From Desulfotomaculum sp. (GTDB lineage Bacteria; Bacillota; Desulfotomaculia; Desulfotomaculales; Nap2-2B): DNA of 5,594 nt. Location: assembly GCA_003457075.1 (NCBI GenBank), contig DMIY01000031.1:1-5594 (forward strand), given 5' to 3'. Each line of letters opens with the position of its first letter. Positions within the stretch are counted from its first letter, which is position 1. A model generated the notes under the pieces. That model was given only the letters and a program-made list of their open reading frames with translations, searched no databases and was not told where the DNA came from. The translations under genes and the position numbers were made by a program. This document shows positions 1 to 5,594 of this stretch, in pieces.

Positions 1-41
1 AGATGGCAAGCTATTTTCTTGTTAATCATATAACCATAACG

Positions 42-1349
42 TCAAATGTTCTGCGTTGTATTCTGGTCGCTGGGAATAAGTATAATTTCTATATCTTTGG
101 AAATACTGCCGCTCCCTGCATCCTCTTTGTTCTGTCCTGTGCCGGGTTCGCTTACCGGTTGTTCTCCCGGATTGTTTGTGTTGCTGCCGGAATCACCGGC
201 TGAAGCGGCGGGAGGTTCGTCCGGGCCTGTAGTGGCGTCCGGACTTCCACTGGTTTCAGGTGTTTTTGACTCCTTTTTAGAAGAACTGCCTTGCTTACTA
301 TTGTCACCTGGAGTACCTGAACTCTGCCCGCTGGGTACAGGAGAAGACTGTGCCCCCGTCTTAAGCGGGCTGGAGGCTATTTTTGCCGGATATACTTCTT
401 TGTTTACTGTGTTGTTCTGGATAACCTCCGTTACCTGTCCGTCCTCAAAAAGAGCCCTGGCTACCTGGTGGGCCTGACGAAGATCCACGGTCCAGTAGCT
501 TATCCCATCTTGTTCTGAAAAACGGCCCGGTAATGTTTGGGTTATGGTTGCCAGTTGATCAAGGTTTTTTGCCGTCCGGGCCAGGGCTACCAACTGCCTG
601 GGGGCAAGGTTGGTAGACAGGCAGTTGTTGACTTGAGGAATCAGCCTGGGCAGTTTGAGGATTGTGTCCGGTTGCATTATTTCATGAGCCAGTGCAGTCA
701 GAAATTTCAACTGTCGTCCAGTGCGGGAGATGTCTCCTAAAGCGTCTTTTCTAAAGCGGACGTATTGTAAAGCCTTGCGCCCGTCCAGTCGCTGCACTCC
801 CGGCTGAAGATCAATAATATATTCGGGACCGTCGGCGCGGTCATAATAGTACATGCGTTTTTCTACGTCAATGGTTATCCCGCCCAAAGTGTCCACCATC
901 TCTTTAAAGCCTTCCCAGTTTGTAAGCGCGTAATACTGTACCGGCATACCGATGAGATCGGATACTACCCGTGCCGTCAGGATGGGGCCGCCGTAAACAT
1001 TAGCCGAGTTTATTTTATCCATCCCGTGTTTGGGAATATTAACCCTGGTATCCCGCGGTATGGACAGCAGGGACAGTCTGTTTTCCGCCGTATCCACACG
1101 GGCGACGATTATGGTGTCCGTACGGCCTACGGTTTCCCCCGGACGGGAATCCGTGCCCAGAAGCAGTACAGTGATCGAATCAACCGGTTGACCGGCCTCG
1201 CTCATATTGCCCTCCAAACTTCCCGGTATTCCCGGGAGCTTGAACCATAAAGAGTTGGCCAGTAGAAAGGAGCCGGTTGCAAGGAAGAGAACGGCCAGTA
1301 TAAAAATCACAAAGGGCAATTTGCGTTTCAGTCTTCGTCTGGGCCTCAA
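42..1349 (-). CDS. LytR-CpsA-Psr (LCP) family glycopolymer-peptidoglycan transferase
   Basis: LCP enzymes act on the outer membrane face and move undecaprenyl-linked glycopolymer, such as wall teichoic acid or capsule, onto peptidoglycan by a phosphodiester bond. The 435-residue protein begins with a very basic cytoplasmic stretch and one membrane helix (about 11-32). The LCP domain spans about 57-225. Its key motifs are LLLGTDSR (62-69, Asp67, Arg69), GRTDTIIVARVD (75-86, Arg76, Asp78), SIPRDTRVNIP (96-106, Arg99, Asp100, Arg102), KINSANVYGG (112-121), and LQYVRFR followed by DISRTGRQ (194-213, Arg198, Asp206, Arg209, Arg212). These charged residues form the pyrophosphate-lipid and metal site of the family, so activity is expected. 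Residues about 326-418 are a Ser/Gly/Pro/Thr-rich linker, ending in a short hydrophobic stretch, EIILIPSD. The start is TTG 1347-1349, supported by AGGTG seven bases upstream. Its place after tagA fits ligation of the polymer that TagA primes. Only 41 bases follow the stop in the window and they hold no hairpin. Confidence 0.95.
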   Translation of the reverse strand: MRPRRRLKRKLPFVIFILAVLFLATGSFLLANSLWFKLPGIPGSLEGNMSEAGQPVDSITVLLLGTDSRPGETVGRTDTIIVARVDTAENRLSLLSIPRDTRVNIPKHGMDKINSANVYGGPILTARVVSDLIGMPVQYYALTNWEGFKEMVDTLGGITIDVEKRMYYYDRADGPEYIIDLQPGVQRLDGRKALQYVRFRKDALGDISRTGRQLKFLTALAHEIMQPDTILKLPRLIPQVNNCLSTNLAPRQLVALARTAKNLDQLATITQTLPGRFSEQDGISYWTVDLRQAHQVARALFEDGQVTEVIQNNTVNKEVYPAKIASSPLKTGAQSSPVPSGQSSGTPGDNSKQGSSSKKESKTPETSGSPDATTGPDEPPAASAGDSGSNTNNPGEQPVSEPGTGQNKEDAGSGSISKDIEIILIPSDQNTTQNI

Positions 1350-1369
1350 AATAAAACACCTGCCTTTGG

Positions 1370-1825
1370 TTATTGGGTTCCGCCCCCACGGTACATGATA
1401 ATAACTGAGGATTGGGCGCGGATACCCCGCCCGTCGGCACGCGGAACAAGGAAGAGATGATCATGGGCGGCCGGATGTCCGTTGCCCCCGTTTGTCCCGG
1501 CGGTAAGATCCGGAATGCCGCTTCCAACCGGGTCTACGATTACTGCGTTTCCGGAGCGAACAATAAATTCTGTGCCGGCTCCCCCGGTAAATACCTGTCC
1601 CGCAGCTACGGTTTTGATCCGCCACTGGAAGTCACTGCTTGGCGCCGTATTCAGTGCTTCTTTTACGTATTTTTCTACATATTGTTCCACGAAACTTTTG
1701 GTGACCAGCGGGTCCAGACGAGAGCCCGGATCACCCGAATCTGCCGCGATTGCCAGCCCCGCGTAACCAGCGCTTAACACTACCGCGACCAGTAAAAGAG
1801 TTGTTAAAATTTTACGCCTGATCAT
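1370..1825 (-). CDS. Small secreted protein of unknown function, located between tagA and LCP genes
   Basis: I do not recognise a named family. The 151-residue protein has a clear signal peptide: basic MIRRK, a hydrophobic core at about 8-25, and a probable signal peptidase I site after AIA at residue 27. The mature part, about 124 residues, starts with an acidic linker and DPLVTKSFVEQYVEKYVKEAL (39-59), likely a helix. A compact Gly- and Val-rich beta-type region follows: GQVFTGGAGTEFIVRSGNAVIV, then PDLTAG (105-110), HLFLVPRADGRG (123-134), and a final VIIMYRGG (141-148). There are no cysteines, no LPXTG motif and no lipobox, so it is probably released or wall-associated by non-covalent contact. 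From memory, similar 'RSG...DLTAG...LVPR-DGRG...RGG' proteins occur in clostridial genomes; that is recollection, not a search. The ATG at 1823-1825 has GAAGGAG five bases upstream. The LCP gene follows after only 20 bases, so the two are almost certainly co-transcribed, which suggests an envelope role. Confidence 0.85.
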   Translation of the reverse strand: MIRRKILTTLLLVAVVLSAGYAGLAIAADSGDPGSRLDPLVTKSFVEQYVEKYVKEALNTAPSSDFQWRIKTVAAGQVFTGGAGTEFIVRSGNAVIVDPVGSGIPDLTAGTNGGNGHPAAHDHLFLVPRADGRGIRAQSSVIIMYRGGGTQ

Positions 1826-1842
1826 ATTATCTCCTTCGACAT

Positions 1843-1855
1843 AAGAGATTCTCTT
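1843..1855. repeat. Short perfect palindrome in the leader of the secreted-protein gene
   Basis: AAGAGA-T-TCTCTT forms a perfect 13-base dyad, 17 bases upstream of the ATG at 1825 and just before the GAAGGAG ribosome binding site. It could be a small operator or a weak hairpin affecting translation. A six-base dyad of this kind is expected about once by chance in a window of this size, so its role is open. Confidence 0.25.
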
Positions 1856-1908
1856 TTGCCTGGATTATTCGACACTTGTTATCTGTTTCCTGCAAAAAAT
1901 AATATTTT

Positions 1909-2655
1909 CTAGCGATTTGATAAAGAATGCCGGATTACCAGCCAGACAAACTTCGGCAAAACGAGTACACGTTTTATGCGGCAAGGTTCCTTTAGGAGTC
2001 GGCCCAGCCATTCCACACGCATCCGCTGCATCCAGGCCGGCGCCCGCGCTACCCTGCCCGCGACGACATCAAAGCTTCCACCCACACCCATGGCCACGTG
2101 CACGTGCAGATGGTTCAAGTTACGGGCGATAAACTGATCCTGCCGGGGCGCTCCCATCCCTGCAAAGAGAAGTTGGGAGTGTGAGCTCCGGATCATCTCT
2201 ATTACTTCAACTTCACTATGGGACGAGGAATTGCCAGTGTTGCTGAAATAGCCATGATAGGCGCCTGCAATCAACAGTCGCGGGTATCGTTGTTGCAGGC
2301 GTCGGGAAGCTTCCTGGGCTACCCCCGGTTCTCCTCCCAATAGAAATATACGCCAACCTTCTTTTGCCGACCGGGCCACCAGCCGCAGCATCAGATCGAT
2401 GCCCGTCACCCGTTCCGGTATGGGCTGTCCGGCTACCCGACAGGCCCAAACCACCCCTGTGCCATCTGCCGTTACCAGGTGGGCATGGTTGATTAAGTCC
2501 AATAGTTCCGGTTCTTGCTGCACCCGGTAGAGAATTTCCGGGTTTAGGGTAACTACCTGGTGAGGACGACCGCTCCGGACAAAGCCGGCTATTTGTTCTT
2601 CCGCTTCTTCCATCTTCAAAGCATCTACCCAGGCGCCTAAGATTTTTACCCGCAT
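1909..2655 (-). CDS. tagA: WecG/TagA/CpsF-family glycosyltransferase (GT26), probable N-acetylglucosaminyldiphosphoundecaprenol N-acetyl-beta-D-mannosaminyltransferase
   Basis: Family members transfer ManNAc, or an uronate derivative in WecG, from a UDP-sugar to undecaprenyl-diphospho-GlcNAc at the inner membrane face, making the linkage unit of a wall teichoic acid or other secondary wall polymer. The 248 residues match the family length. Visible motifs in order are TLNPEILYRVQQEPEL (36-51, Asn38), TADGTGVVWA (62-71, Asp64, the probable catalytic position), ERVTGIDLM (81-89), FLLGG (104-108), GAPRQD (168-173), and GVGGSFDVVAGRVARAP (190-206), then the EWLGRLLKEPCR signature (215-226). The last ~25 residues are basic and hydrophobic, fitting the C-terminal appendage that brings TagA to the membrane. 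The ATG start is supported by GGGAGG at 2664-2669, eight bases away. No TagO/WecA or MnaA gene is in the window, so the acceptor and donor must be made elsewhere. The exact donor sugar is not fixed by sequence. Confidence 0.93.
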   Translation of the reverse strand: MRVKILGAWVDALKMEEAEEQIAGFVRSGRPHQVVTLNPEILYRVQQEPELLDLINHAHLVTADGTGVVWACRVAGQPIPERVTGIDLMLRLVARSAKEGWRIFLLGGEPGVAQEASRRLQQRYPRLLIAGAYHGYFSNTGNSSSHSEVEVIEMIRSSHSQLLFAGMGAPRQDQFIARNLNHLHVHVAMGVGGSFDVVAGRVARAPAWMQRMRVEWLGRLLKEPCRIKRVLVLPKFVWLVIRHSLSNR

Positions 2656-2736
2656 GCGTCTTCCCTCCCAGGCAGCTCATTTTTATTCCCTATATTATTG
2701 ACGTAAGAAGTCGTTTATTTGTTCCCCTCAGTGCTT

Positions 2737-3189
2737 TTAGGCCGGCGAGACATCATGTTTCATAATACTCAGTAATTTTTCACATATCCGTACCAGTTGT
2801 TCTAAATCTTCCTTTGGTAATTTCTGCAGGTATTTCTTCATTGCTTCTCGCCGGCTTGTCAAGCAGGCTTGCAGTACCTCTTCTCCCGGGGGTGTAATAG
2901 TCAGCCATACCAGCCGGCGGTCATTTTGATCCCTTTCACGTTTTGCAAGTCCGGCTTTGTAAAGCTTATCCACCACGGCAGTAATGGCGCTCAAGGAAAC
3001 ATCCATTTCACTGGCTACTTCGGATACGGTCATGCGGCCTTGCTCGTGAATTCTTTTCATCAGAAAAAACTGGCTGCCGGTAATTCCGTGCGTCATGCAG
3101 ATGTCCATTTTTACATGCATTCTGCGTATTAATTGCTGTAGTGTTGCTTCCAGCCGCTCCAGCGAGGCGAAAAGCTGATTGCCGCACAC
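2737..3189 (-). CDS. MarR-family winged helix-turn-helix transcriptional regulator
   Basis: This 150-residue protein has the usual MarR size and layout: an N-terminal dimerisation helix, a central winged helix-turn-helix, and C-terminal helices that complete the dimer. The helix-turn-helix covers about residues 53-80 (MTVSEVASEMDVSLS, then AITAVVDKLYKAGL as recognition helix). The wing carries the family-typical turn DQNDRR at about 87-92, followed by LVWLTITPPGEEVL. Members usually repress their own promoter and neighbours and release DNA on binding a small ligand or on oxidation. Four cysteines are present (about residues 2, 31, 109, 136), but they do not clearly match the OhrR redox pattern, so the signal is unknown. 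The start is GTG 3187-3189, set by the GGGAGG site. It is the first gene after a strong promoter carrying a palindrome and is followed 81 bases later by tagA, with no visible terminator. Control of the downstream wall genes is inferred. Confidence 0.93.
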   Translation of the reverse strand: MCGNQLFASLERLEATLQQLIRRMHVKMDICMTHGITGSQFFLMKRIHEQGRMTVSEVASEMDVSLSAITAVVDKLYKAGLAKRERDQNDRRLVWLTITPPGEEVLQACLTSRREAMKKYLQKLPKEDLEQLVRICEKLLSIMKHDVSPA

Positions 3190-3197
3190 TATAGGCA

Positions 3198-3203
3198 CCT
3201 CCC
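3198..3203 (-). promoter_or_regulatory. Ribosome binding site that decides the marR start
   Basis: The minus strand reads GGGAGG here. The first in-frame GTG (3196-3198) overlaps this site and so cannot be the start used with it. The second GTG, at 3187-3189, lies eight bases downstream, an ideal spacing. The start is therefore placed at 3189, three codons later than the longest open frame. Confidence 0.8.
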
Positions 3204-3211
3204 AGCGAAAA

Positions 3212-3244
3212 ACTTAAGAATGTAAACAGTTTACCAAATTAAGT
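3212..3244. promoter_or_regulatory. Nested palindrome overlapping the marR promoter; probable operator
   Basis: The core is a perfect 13-base dyad, GTAAAC-A-GTTTAC (3222-3234). The same center is shared by a second pair of perfect arms, ACTTAA (3212-3217) and TTAAGT (3239-3244), each separated from the core by four bases. The right outer arm overlaps the -10 box, and the core lies at and just after the predicted transcription start, so a bound protein would block RNA polymerase. MarR-family proteins are winged-helix dimers that commonly bind such dyads in their own promoters, so autorepression by the adjacent gene product is the simplest reading. The core loosely resembles LacI/CcpA-type operators, but it has an odd center and poor outer agreement with the cre consensus. 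The symmetry is seen directly; the binding protein is inferred. Confidence 0.65.
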
Positions 3245-3270
3245 ATATGCGGAGTAGATGGTCCTGTCAA
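3242..3270 (-). promoter_or_regulatory. Sigma-A-type promoter of the marR-led gene cluster
   Basis: Read on the minus strand, this is a perfect -35 box TTGACA (3265-3270), a 17-base spacer, and a -10 box TATACT (3242-3247, five of six consensus bases). It is the best promoter match I see in the window. The expected transcription start is near 3235, giving a leader of about 45 bases before the marR start. The -35 box begins six bases after the stop codon of the upstream PBP gene. The marR cluster therefore has its own promoter even if some PBP transcripts read through. Confidence 0.85.
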
Positions 3271-3276
3271 TTATTT

Positions 3277-5319
3277 TTAAGGAAAATTTCCGGTATTATT
3301 TGGTTGTTCAGGTTCTGGGAATTCTGGAGTAGATAGTGGTTCGGATTCTAGAACCTGATTCGTTTTTTCATCAGGCGATATAAGGTTTTCCCTCTTTCCT
3401 GACTCTTCAGATACTGTTTGTTTCTGTTCAGAATCTGGTGCTACTGGTTTATGTGGCCGGGGAGTTTTAGGAATAAAATTAATAGCTTCAAGCATTATCT
3501 GACGCCAAAGCTGGGCACAGTACAGGCCGCCGGAAGCCTCAGGCATAGAACGGGGTAAATCCCAACCCATCCAGACCACACCAACCAGATCAGTCGTATA
3601 TCCACAAAACCAGGTATCCTTGCCTTGGTCGGTAGTACCGGTTTTACCTGCTACCATAAGTCCGGGAATTTGCGCTCGCCTGCCTGTCCCGTAGTTCACC
3701 ACGGCTTGAAGCATCCTGGTTATCATTTGTGCTGTGCGCCAGTTCATTACTTTGTGTGATGCCGGATCCGTTCTTTCCAGTTCTGTACCATCAGCCAGAG
3801 CAACTCTAGTAATCACCCTTGGCGTAAAATAGGTGCCTCCATTGGCAAAAGCAGCATAAGCTGCAGCCATTTGAAGAGGGGTTACCCCCCTGTATAACCC
3901 TCCCAGAGCTGCACTTAAACCTTCTTTTTCCGGGTCCAGGCTGGTGAAACCTAACTGGCGCGCAAAAGCTACGGCCTGCTCAAGTCCTACTTGATTTAGT
4001 ATTTTTATTGCCGGTACATTCAGGGAATAGGCCAATGCCTGGGTCAGGGTAACCGTTCCCCGGTAGCGACCGTCATAATTATGAGGCTGGTAACCCTTAA
4101 AGCGAACTGGAGCATCTTTAACTGTGGATTCTGGCGTCATGTTTAGATATTCTAAGGCAGGGGCATAAGCAATAACCGGTTTAAAGGCTGAACCAGGTTG
4201 TAGGTAAGCCATGGTAGCCCGATTATAAACCAGGCTGGCAGTATGTTCCCGCCCCCCTACCAGCGCTTTGATATCCCCACTTTTAGAATCGAGCAATACA
4301 ATAGCCACCTGCGGCTGCAAGGTACCCTGTTCATCACGTGTAGAACCAGGAAAATTTGCTGTCCGGGAGGCTGCTTGCTCGGCTGCCTGTTGTGCTTCTT
4401 GATCCAGGGTGGTATGGATTTTCAAACCACCCCGGTAAAGATAACCTTCATCGTACTTTTGATTCATCTGCTGAATGACACAATCGACAAAATACGGATA
4501 AGGATATGCCAAAAGCCGTTTATCAGGCCCTTTTTTATTAAGATTTATTGGCTCCTGTTTTGCCTGCCGCCCCTGTTGAGATGTAATAAATACCCGTTTT
4601 ACCATTAAGTCAAGCACACTATTACGGCGTTTAAGAGCTGCCTCGTAATTTCGATAAGGAGAGTAGTAACTGGGAGCCTGGGGCAATCCGGCCAGCAAGG
4701 CTGCCTCGGCCAGAGTCAAATCAGTTATCTTTTTATTAAAATAGGTTTTAGCTGCAGCTCCTATGCCTCGCGCTCCTTCACCAAAGTAAATACAGTTTAA
4801 ATAAGCCAAAAAGATTTCGTTCTTGGAATAATACCGTTCAAGCTGGACAGCCAGCAATGCTTCCTGAATTTTACGCTTCAAGGTGCGCTCCGGAGTAAGA
4901 AAAGCATTTTTAGCTACCTGTTGAGTTAGGGTACTGCCTCCTTGAACCAGCTTTTTCCGGGTAAAATTGGCCCATAGCGCACGTAAGATAGCCCGCATGT
5001 CAACGCCATGATGCTGATAAAAACGGGCGTCCTCAACAGATAAAATCGCCTCTCTTAGAGGTAGGGGTACCTCTGCATACTCCACAGGAAGGTAATTTTC
5101 CAGGCCCAACTGCGCAAAAGGTTCCCCATATGCGTCACAAATCACGCTGGGAGTGCCAGGCTGAAGGGCGCCCATTTCCCATGAGGGCAAATCATGCCAC
5201 GCGCTAAAAACAACAACCCCCAGCAGCCCGGTACTAACAACAAGGAACAACAAGAAGAATACAACAATATAGCGTGATATATTGAGTTTATGCCTTGCAG
5301 TTTGACGTCTTATTGCCAA
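3277..5319 (-). CDS. Class A penicillin-binding protein, PBP1A type (bifunctional peptidoglycan glycosyltransferase/DD-transpeptidase)
   Basis: This 680-residue protein polymerises lipid II into glycan strands and cross-links the stem peptides outside the membrane. A short basic cytoplasmic N-terminus precedes one membrane anchor (about residues 17-39). The GT51 domain has the EDARFYQHHG motif with catalytic Glu96, QGGSTLTQQ (126-134), and RKIQEALLAVQLE (149-161). The transpeptidase domain has SxxK at Ser377-Lys380 within PGSAFK, SLN at 432-434, and KTGT at 559-562. All active-site motifs are intact, so an active enzyme is expected. From about residue 617 comes a Pro/Glu/Ser-rich, probably disordered tail with no PASTA repeat. 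The start is TTG at 5317-5319; an in-frame TAA lies two codons upstream, so no earlier start exists. The best ribosome binding site, GGGAG at 5334-5338, is 14 bases from the TTG, which is long. Length and architecture are typical of Firmicutes PBP1A/PonA-like proteins; the exact paralogue cannot be fixed from sequence alone. Confidence 0.95.
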   Translation of the reverse strand: MAIRRQTARHKLNISRYIVVFFLLFLVVSTGLLGVVVFSAWHDLPSWEMGALQPGTPSVICDAYGEPFAQLGLENYLPVEYAEVPLPLREAILSVEDARFYQHHGVDMRAILRALWANFTRKKLVQGGSTLTQQVAKNAFLTPERTLKRKIQEALLAVQLERYYSKNEIFLAYLNCIYFGEGARGIGAAAKTYFNKKITDLTLAEAALLAGLPQAPSYYSPYRNYEAALKRRNSVLDLMVKRVFITSQQGRQAKQEPINLNKKGPDKRLLAYPYPYFVDCVIQQMNQKYDEGYLYRGGLKIHTTLDQEAQQAAEQAASRTANFPGSTRDEQGTLQPQVAIVLLDSKSGDIKALVGGREHTASLVYNRATMAYLQPGSAFKPVIAYAPALEYLNMTPESTVKDAPVRFKGYQPHNYDGRYRGTVTLTQALAYSLNVPAIKILNQVGLEQAVAFARQLGFTSLDPEKEGLSAALGGLYRGVTPLQMAAAYAAFANGGTYFTPRVITRVALADGTELERTDPASHKVMNWRTAQMITRMLQAVVNYGTGRRAQIPGLMVAGKTGTTDQGKDTWFCGYTTDLVGVVWMGWDLPRSMPEASGGLYCAQLWRQIMLEAINFIPKTPRPHKPVAPDSEQKQTVSEESGKRENLISPDEKTNQVLESEPLSTPEFPEPEQPNNTGNFP

Positions 5320-5364
5320 CTGTTATTATTCATCTCCCATAACTTCAATTTTCAATATACGCCT

Positions 5365-5508
5365 GTAGGAGGGAAAGAACCGGAGAATTTGCGGGACCCG
5401 TTGAGACATACAAAGACGGGTACCACGTTAGGCATCTACTGCAATTCCACCATAGAGGAAAAAAAGAAAGCCGTTCAACGGCTTAAAGCGGTTTTGTTCC
5501 CATTGTAG
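5365..5508 (+). pseudogene. C-terminal remnant of a tyrosine recombinase/phage integrase
   Basis: This plus-strand reading frame ends at TAG 5506-5508. Its last ~45 residues resemble the C-terminal box of phage-type tyrosine integrases. The segment LRHTKTGTTLGIY aligns with the family pattern LGHxxxxTTLDIY. The conserved His (codon 5407-5409) and the nucleophilic Tyr (codon 5437-5439) are ten residues apart, as in many phage integrases, and are followed by a charged helix rich in Glu and Lys. Normally conserved positions have drifted: LGH is LRH, DIY is GIY, and the His after IY is replaced. The catalytic Arg, the HxxR box and all N-terminal domains are missing. The frame stays open back to an ATG at 5290, but the part before about 5365 shows no integrase resemblance and overlaps the 5' end of the PBP gene on the other strand. 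It is therefore most likely a dead fragment. It ends 62 bases from the tRNA 3' end. The assignment is by motif recognition; a chance ORF is the alternative. Confidence 0.6.
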
Positions 5509-5570
5509 TAATTTAGCAGTAAAATTTGCCTTTGGGAAAGCCTCCTAACCCCTTAAAGCCTTGGTATTAC

Positions 5571-5594
5571 TGGTAGCCCTAACGGGACTCGAAC
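5571..5594 (-). tRNA. tRNA gene, 3' end only (cut by window edge)
   Basis: The reverse complement of these 24 bases reads as the 3' end of a tRNA. It has position G53, a T-loop TTCGAGT with the invariant T54, T55, C56 and A58, C61 closing the stem, a seven-base acceptor 3' strand TAGGGCT, discriminator A73, and an encoded CCA at 5571-5573. The anticodon lies beyond the window, so the identity cannot be read. The acceptor strand predicts a 5' end AGCCCTA, or a G1-U72 wobble; A73 argues against tRNA-Trp, which often starts with A but carries G73. The gene points away from the window edge towards the integrase relic, so its 3' end faces that relic, the usual geometry of a tRNA used as an attachment site. 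No convincing terminator hairpin follows it within 60 bases. Confidence 0.9.

Noticed and set aside
46..477. 143-codon plus-strand open frame opposite the end of the LCP gene
   Set aside because: It mirrors the low-complexity tail of the LCP gene, has no good ribosome binding site or recognisable motif, and is a shadow frame.
1412..1777. Two overlapping plus-strand frames opposite the small secreted-protein gene
   Set aside because: The minus-strand frame has a signal peptide and ribosome binding site; the plus-strand frames show no motif and are shadows.
1896..1908. Perfect AT-only dyad AAAATA-A-TATTTT right after the tagA stop codon
   Set aside because: Very AT-rich and likely by chance; arms without G or C would form too weak a hairpin for a terminator.
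2216..2680. 154-codon minus-strand frame overlapping tagA in another frame
   Set aside because: The overlapping tagA frame has full family motifs and a proper ribosome binding site; this frame gives only Gly/Arg/Pro-rich random protein.
3222..3237. CcpA cre site at the marR promoter
   Set aside because: The TGTAAA half looks cre-like, but the dyad has an odd center and the right half deviates at several consensus positions.
5354..5359. Possible -10 box TATATT (minus strand) upstream of the PBP gene
   Set aside because: The hexamer is good and the position plausible, but no acceptable -35 box occurs 16-18 bases upstream, so I do not call a promoter.
5525..5560. Terminator downstream of the tRNA
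   Set aside because: Only a four-pair CTTT-GGG-AAAG hairpin and direct AAAGCC repeats are present, with no stable stem followed by a T-run in the right direction.
1..5594. CRISPR array, riboswitch or insertion sequence
   Set aside because: I saw no regularly spaced repeats, no long structured leader and no transposase motifs or terminal inverted repeats; intergenic gaps are mostly under 90 bases.

Overview
The window looks like a chromosomal piece of a Gram-positive, Firmicutes-type bacterium, most likely a clostridial or Peptococcaceae-like lineage. The reasons are strong GGGAGG-type ribosome binding sites, TTG and GTG starts, a consensus sigma-A promoter, a TagA/LCP wall-glycopolymer pair, and roughly half G+C by eye. 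This lineage call is an inference from gene content, not a database result. All five intact protein genes and the partial tRNA lie on the minus strand, so the biological reading order runs from high to low coordinates.

The right edge (5571-5594) holds the 3' end of a tRNA gene cut by the window boundary. Next to it, on the plus strand, is the decayed C-terminal end of a tyrosine recombinase (about 5365-5508), which looks like the scar of an integrative element that once used this tRNA. A class A penicillin-binding protein of the PBP1A type (3277-5319) follows, starting at a TTG. It carries a membrane anchor, a GT51 glycosyltransferase domain, a transpeptidase domain with all three active-site motifs, and a Pro/Glu-rich tail.

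Six bases after the PBP stop codon lies a near-perfect promoter (TTGACA, 17 bp, TATACT; 3242-3270) overlapped by a nested, center-symmetric palindrome (3212-3244). It drives a MarR-family regulator gene (2737-3189). Three more co-directional genes follow: a TagA/WecG-type N-acetylmannosaminyltransferase (1909-2655), a small secreted protein of unknown function (1370-1825), and a LytR-CpsA-Psr (LCP) glycopolymer-peptidoglycan ligase (42-1349). Gaps are 81, 83 and 20 bases, and I see no convincing terminator between them.

The genes make one cell-envelope story. PBP1A polymerises and cross-links peptidoglycan. TagA commits a lipid-linked precursor to a secondary wall polymer on the inner membrane face. 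LCP moves finished polymer onto peptidoglycan outside. The MarR protein is placed to control the TagA-LCP part and, through the palindrome on its own promoter, probably itself. The most interesting points are this probable autoregulated MarR-wall-polymer operon, the unassigned secreted protein inside it, and the integrase relic beside the tRNA.
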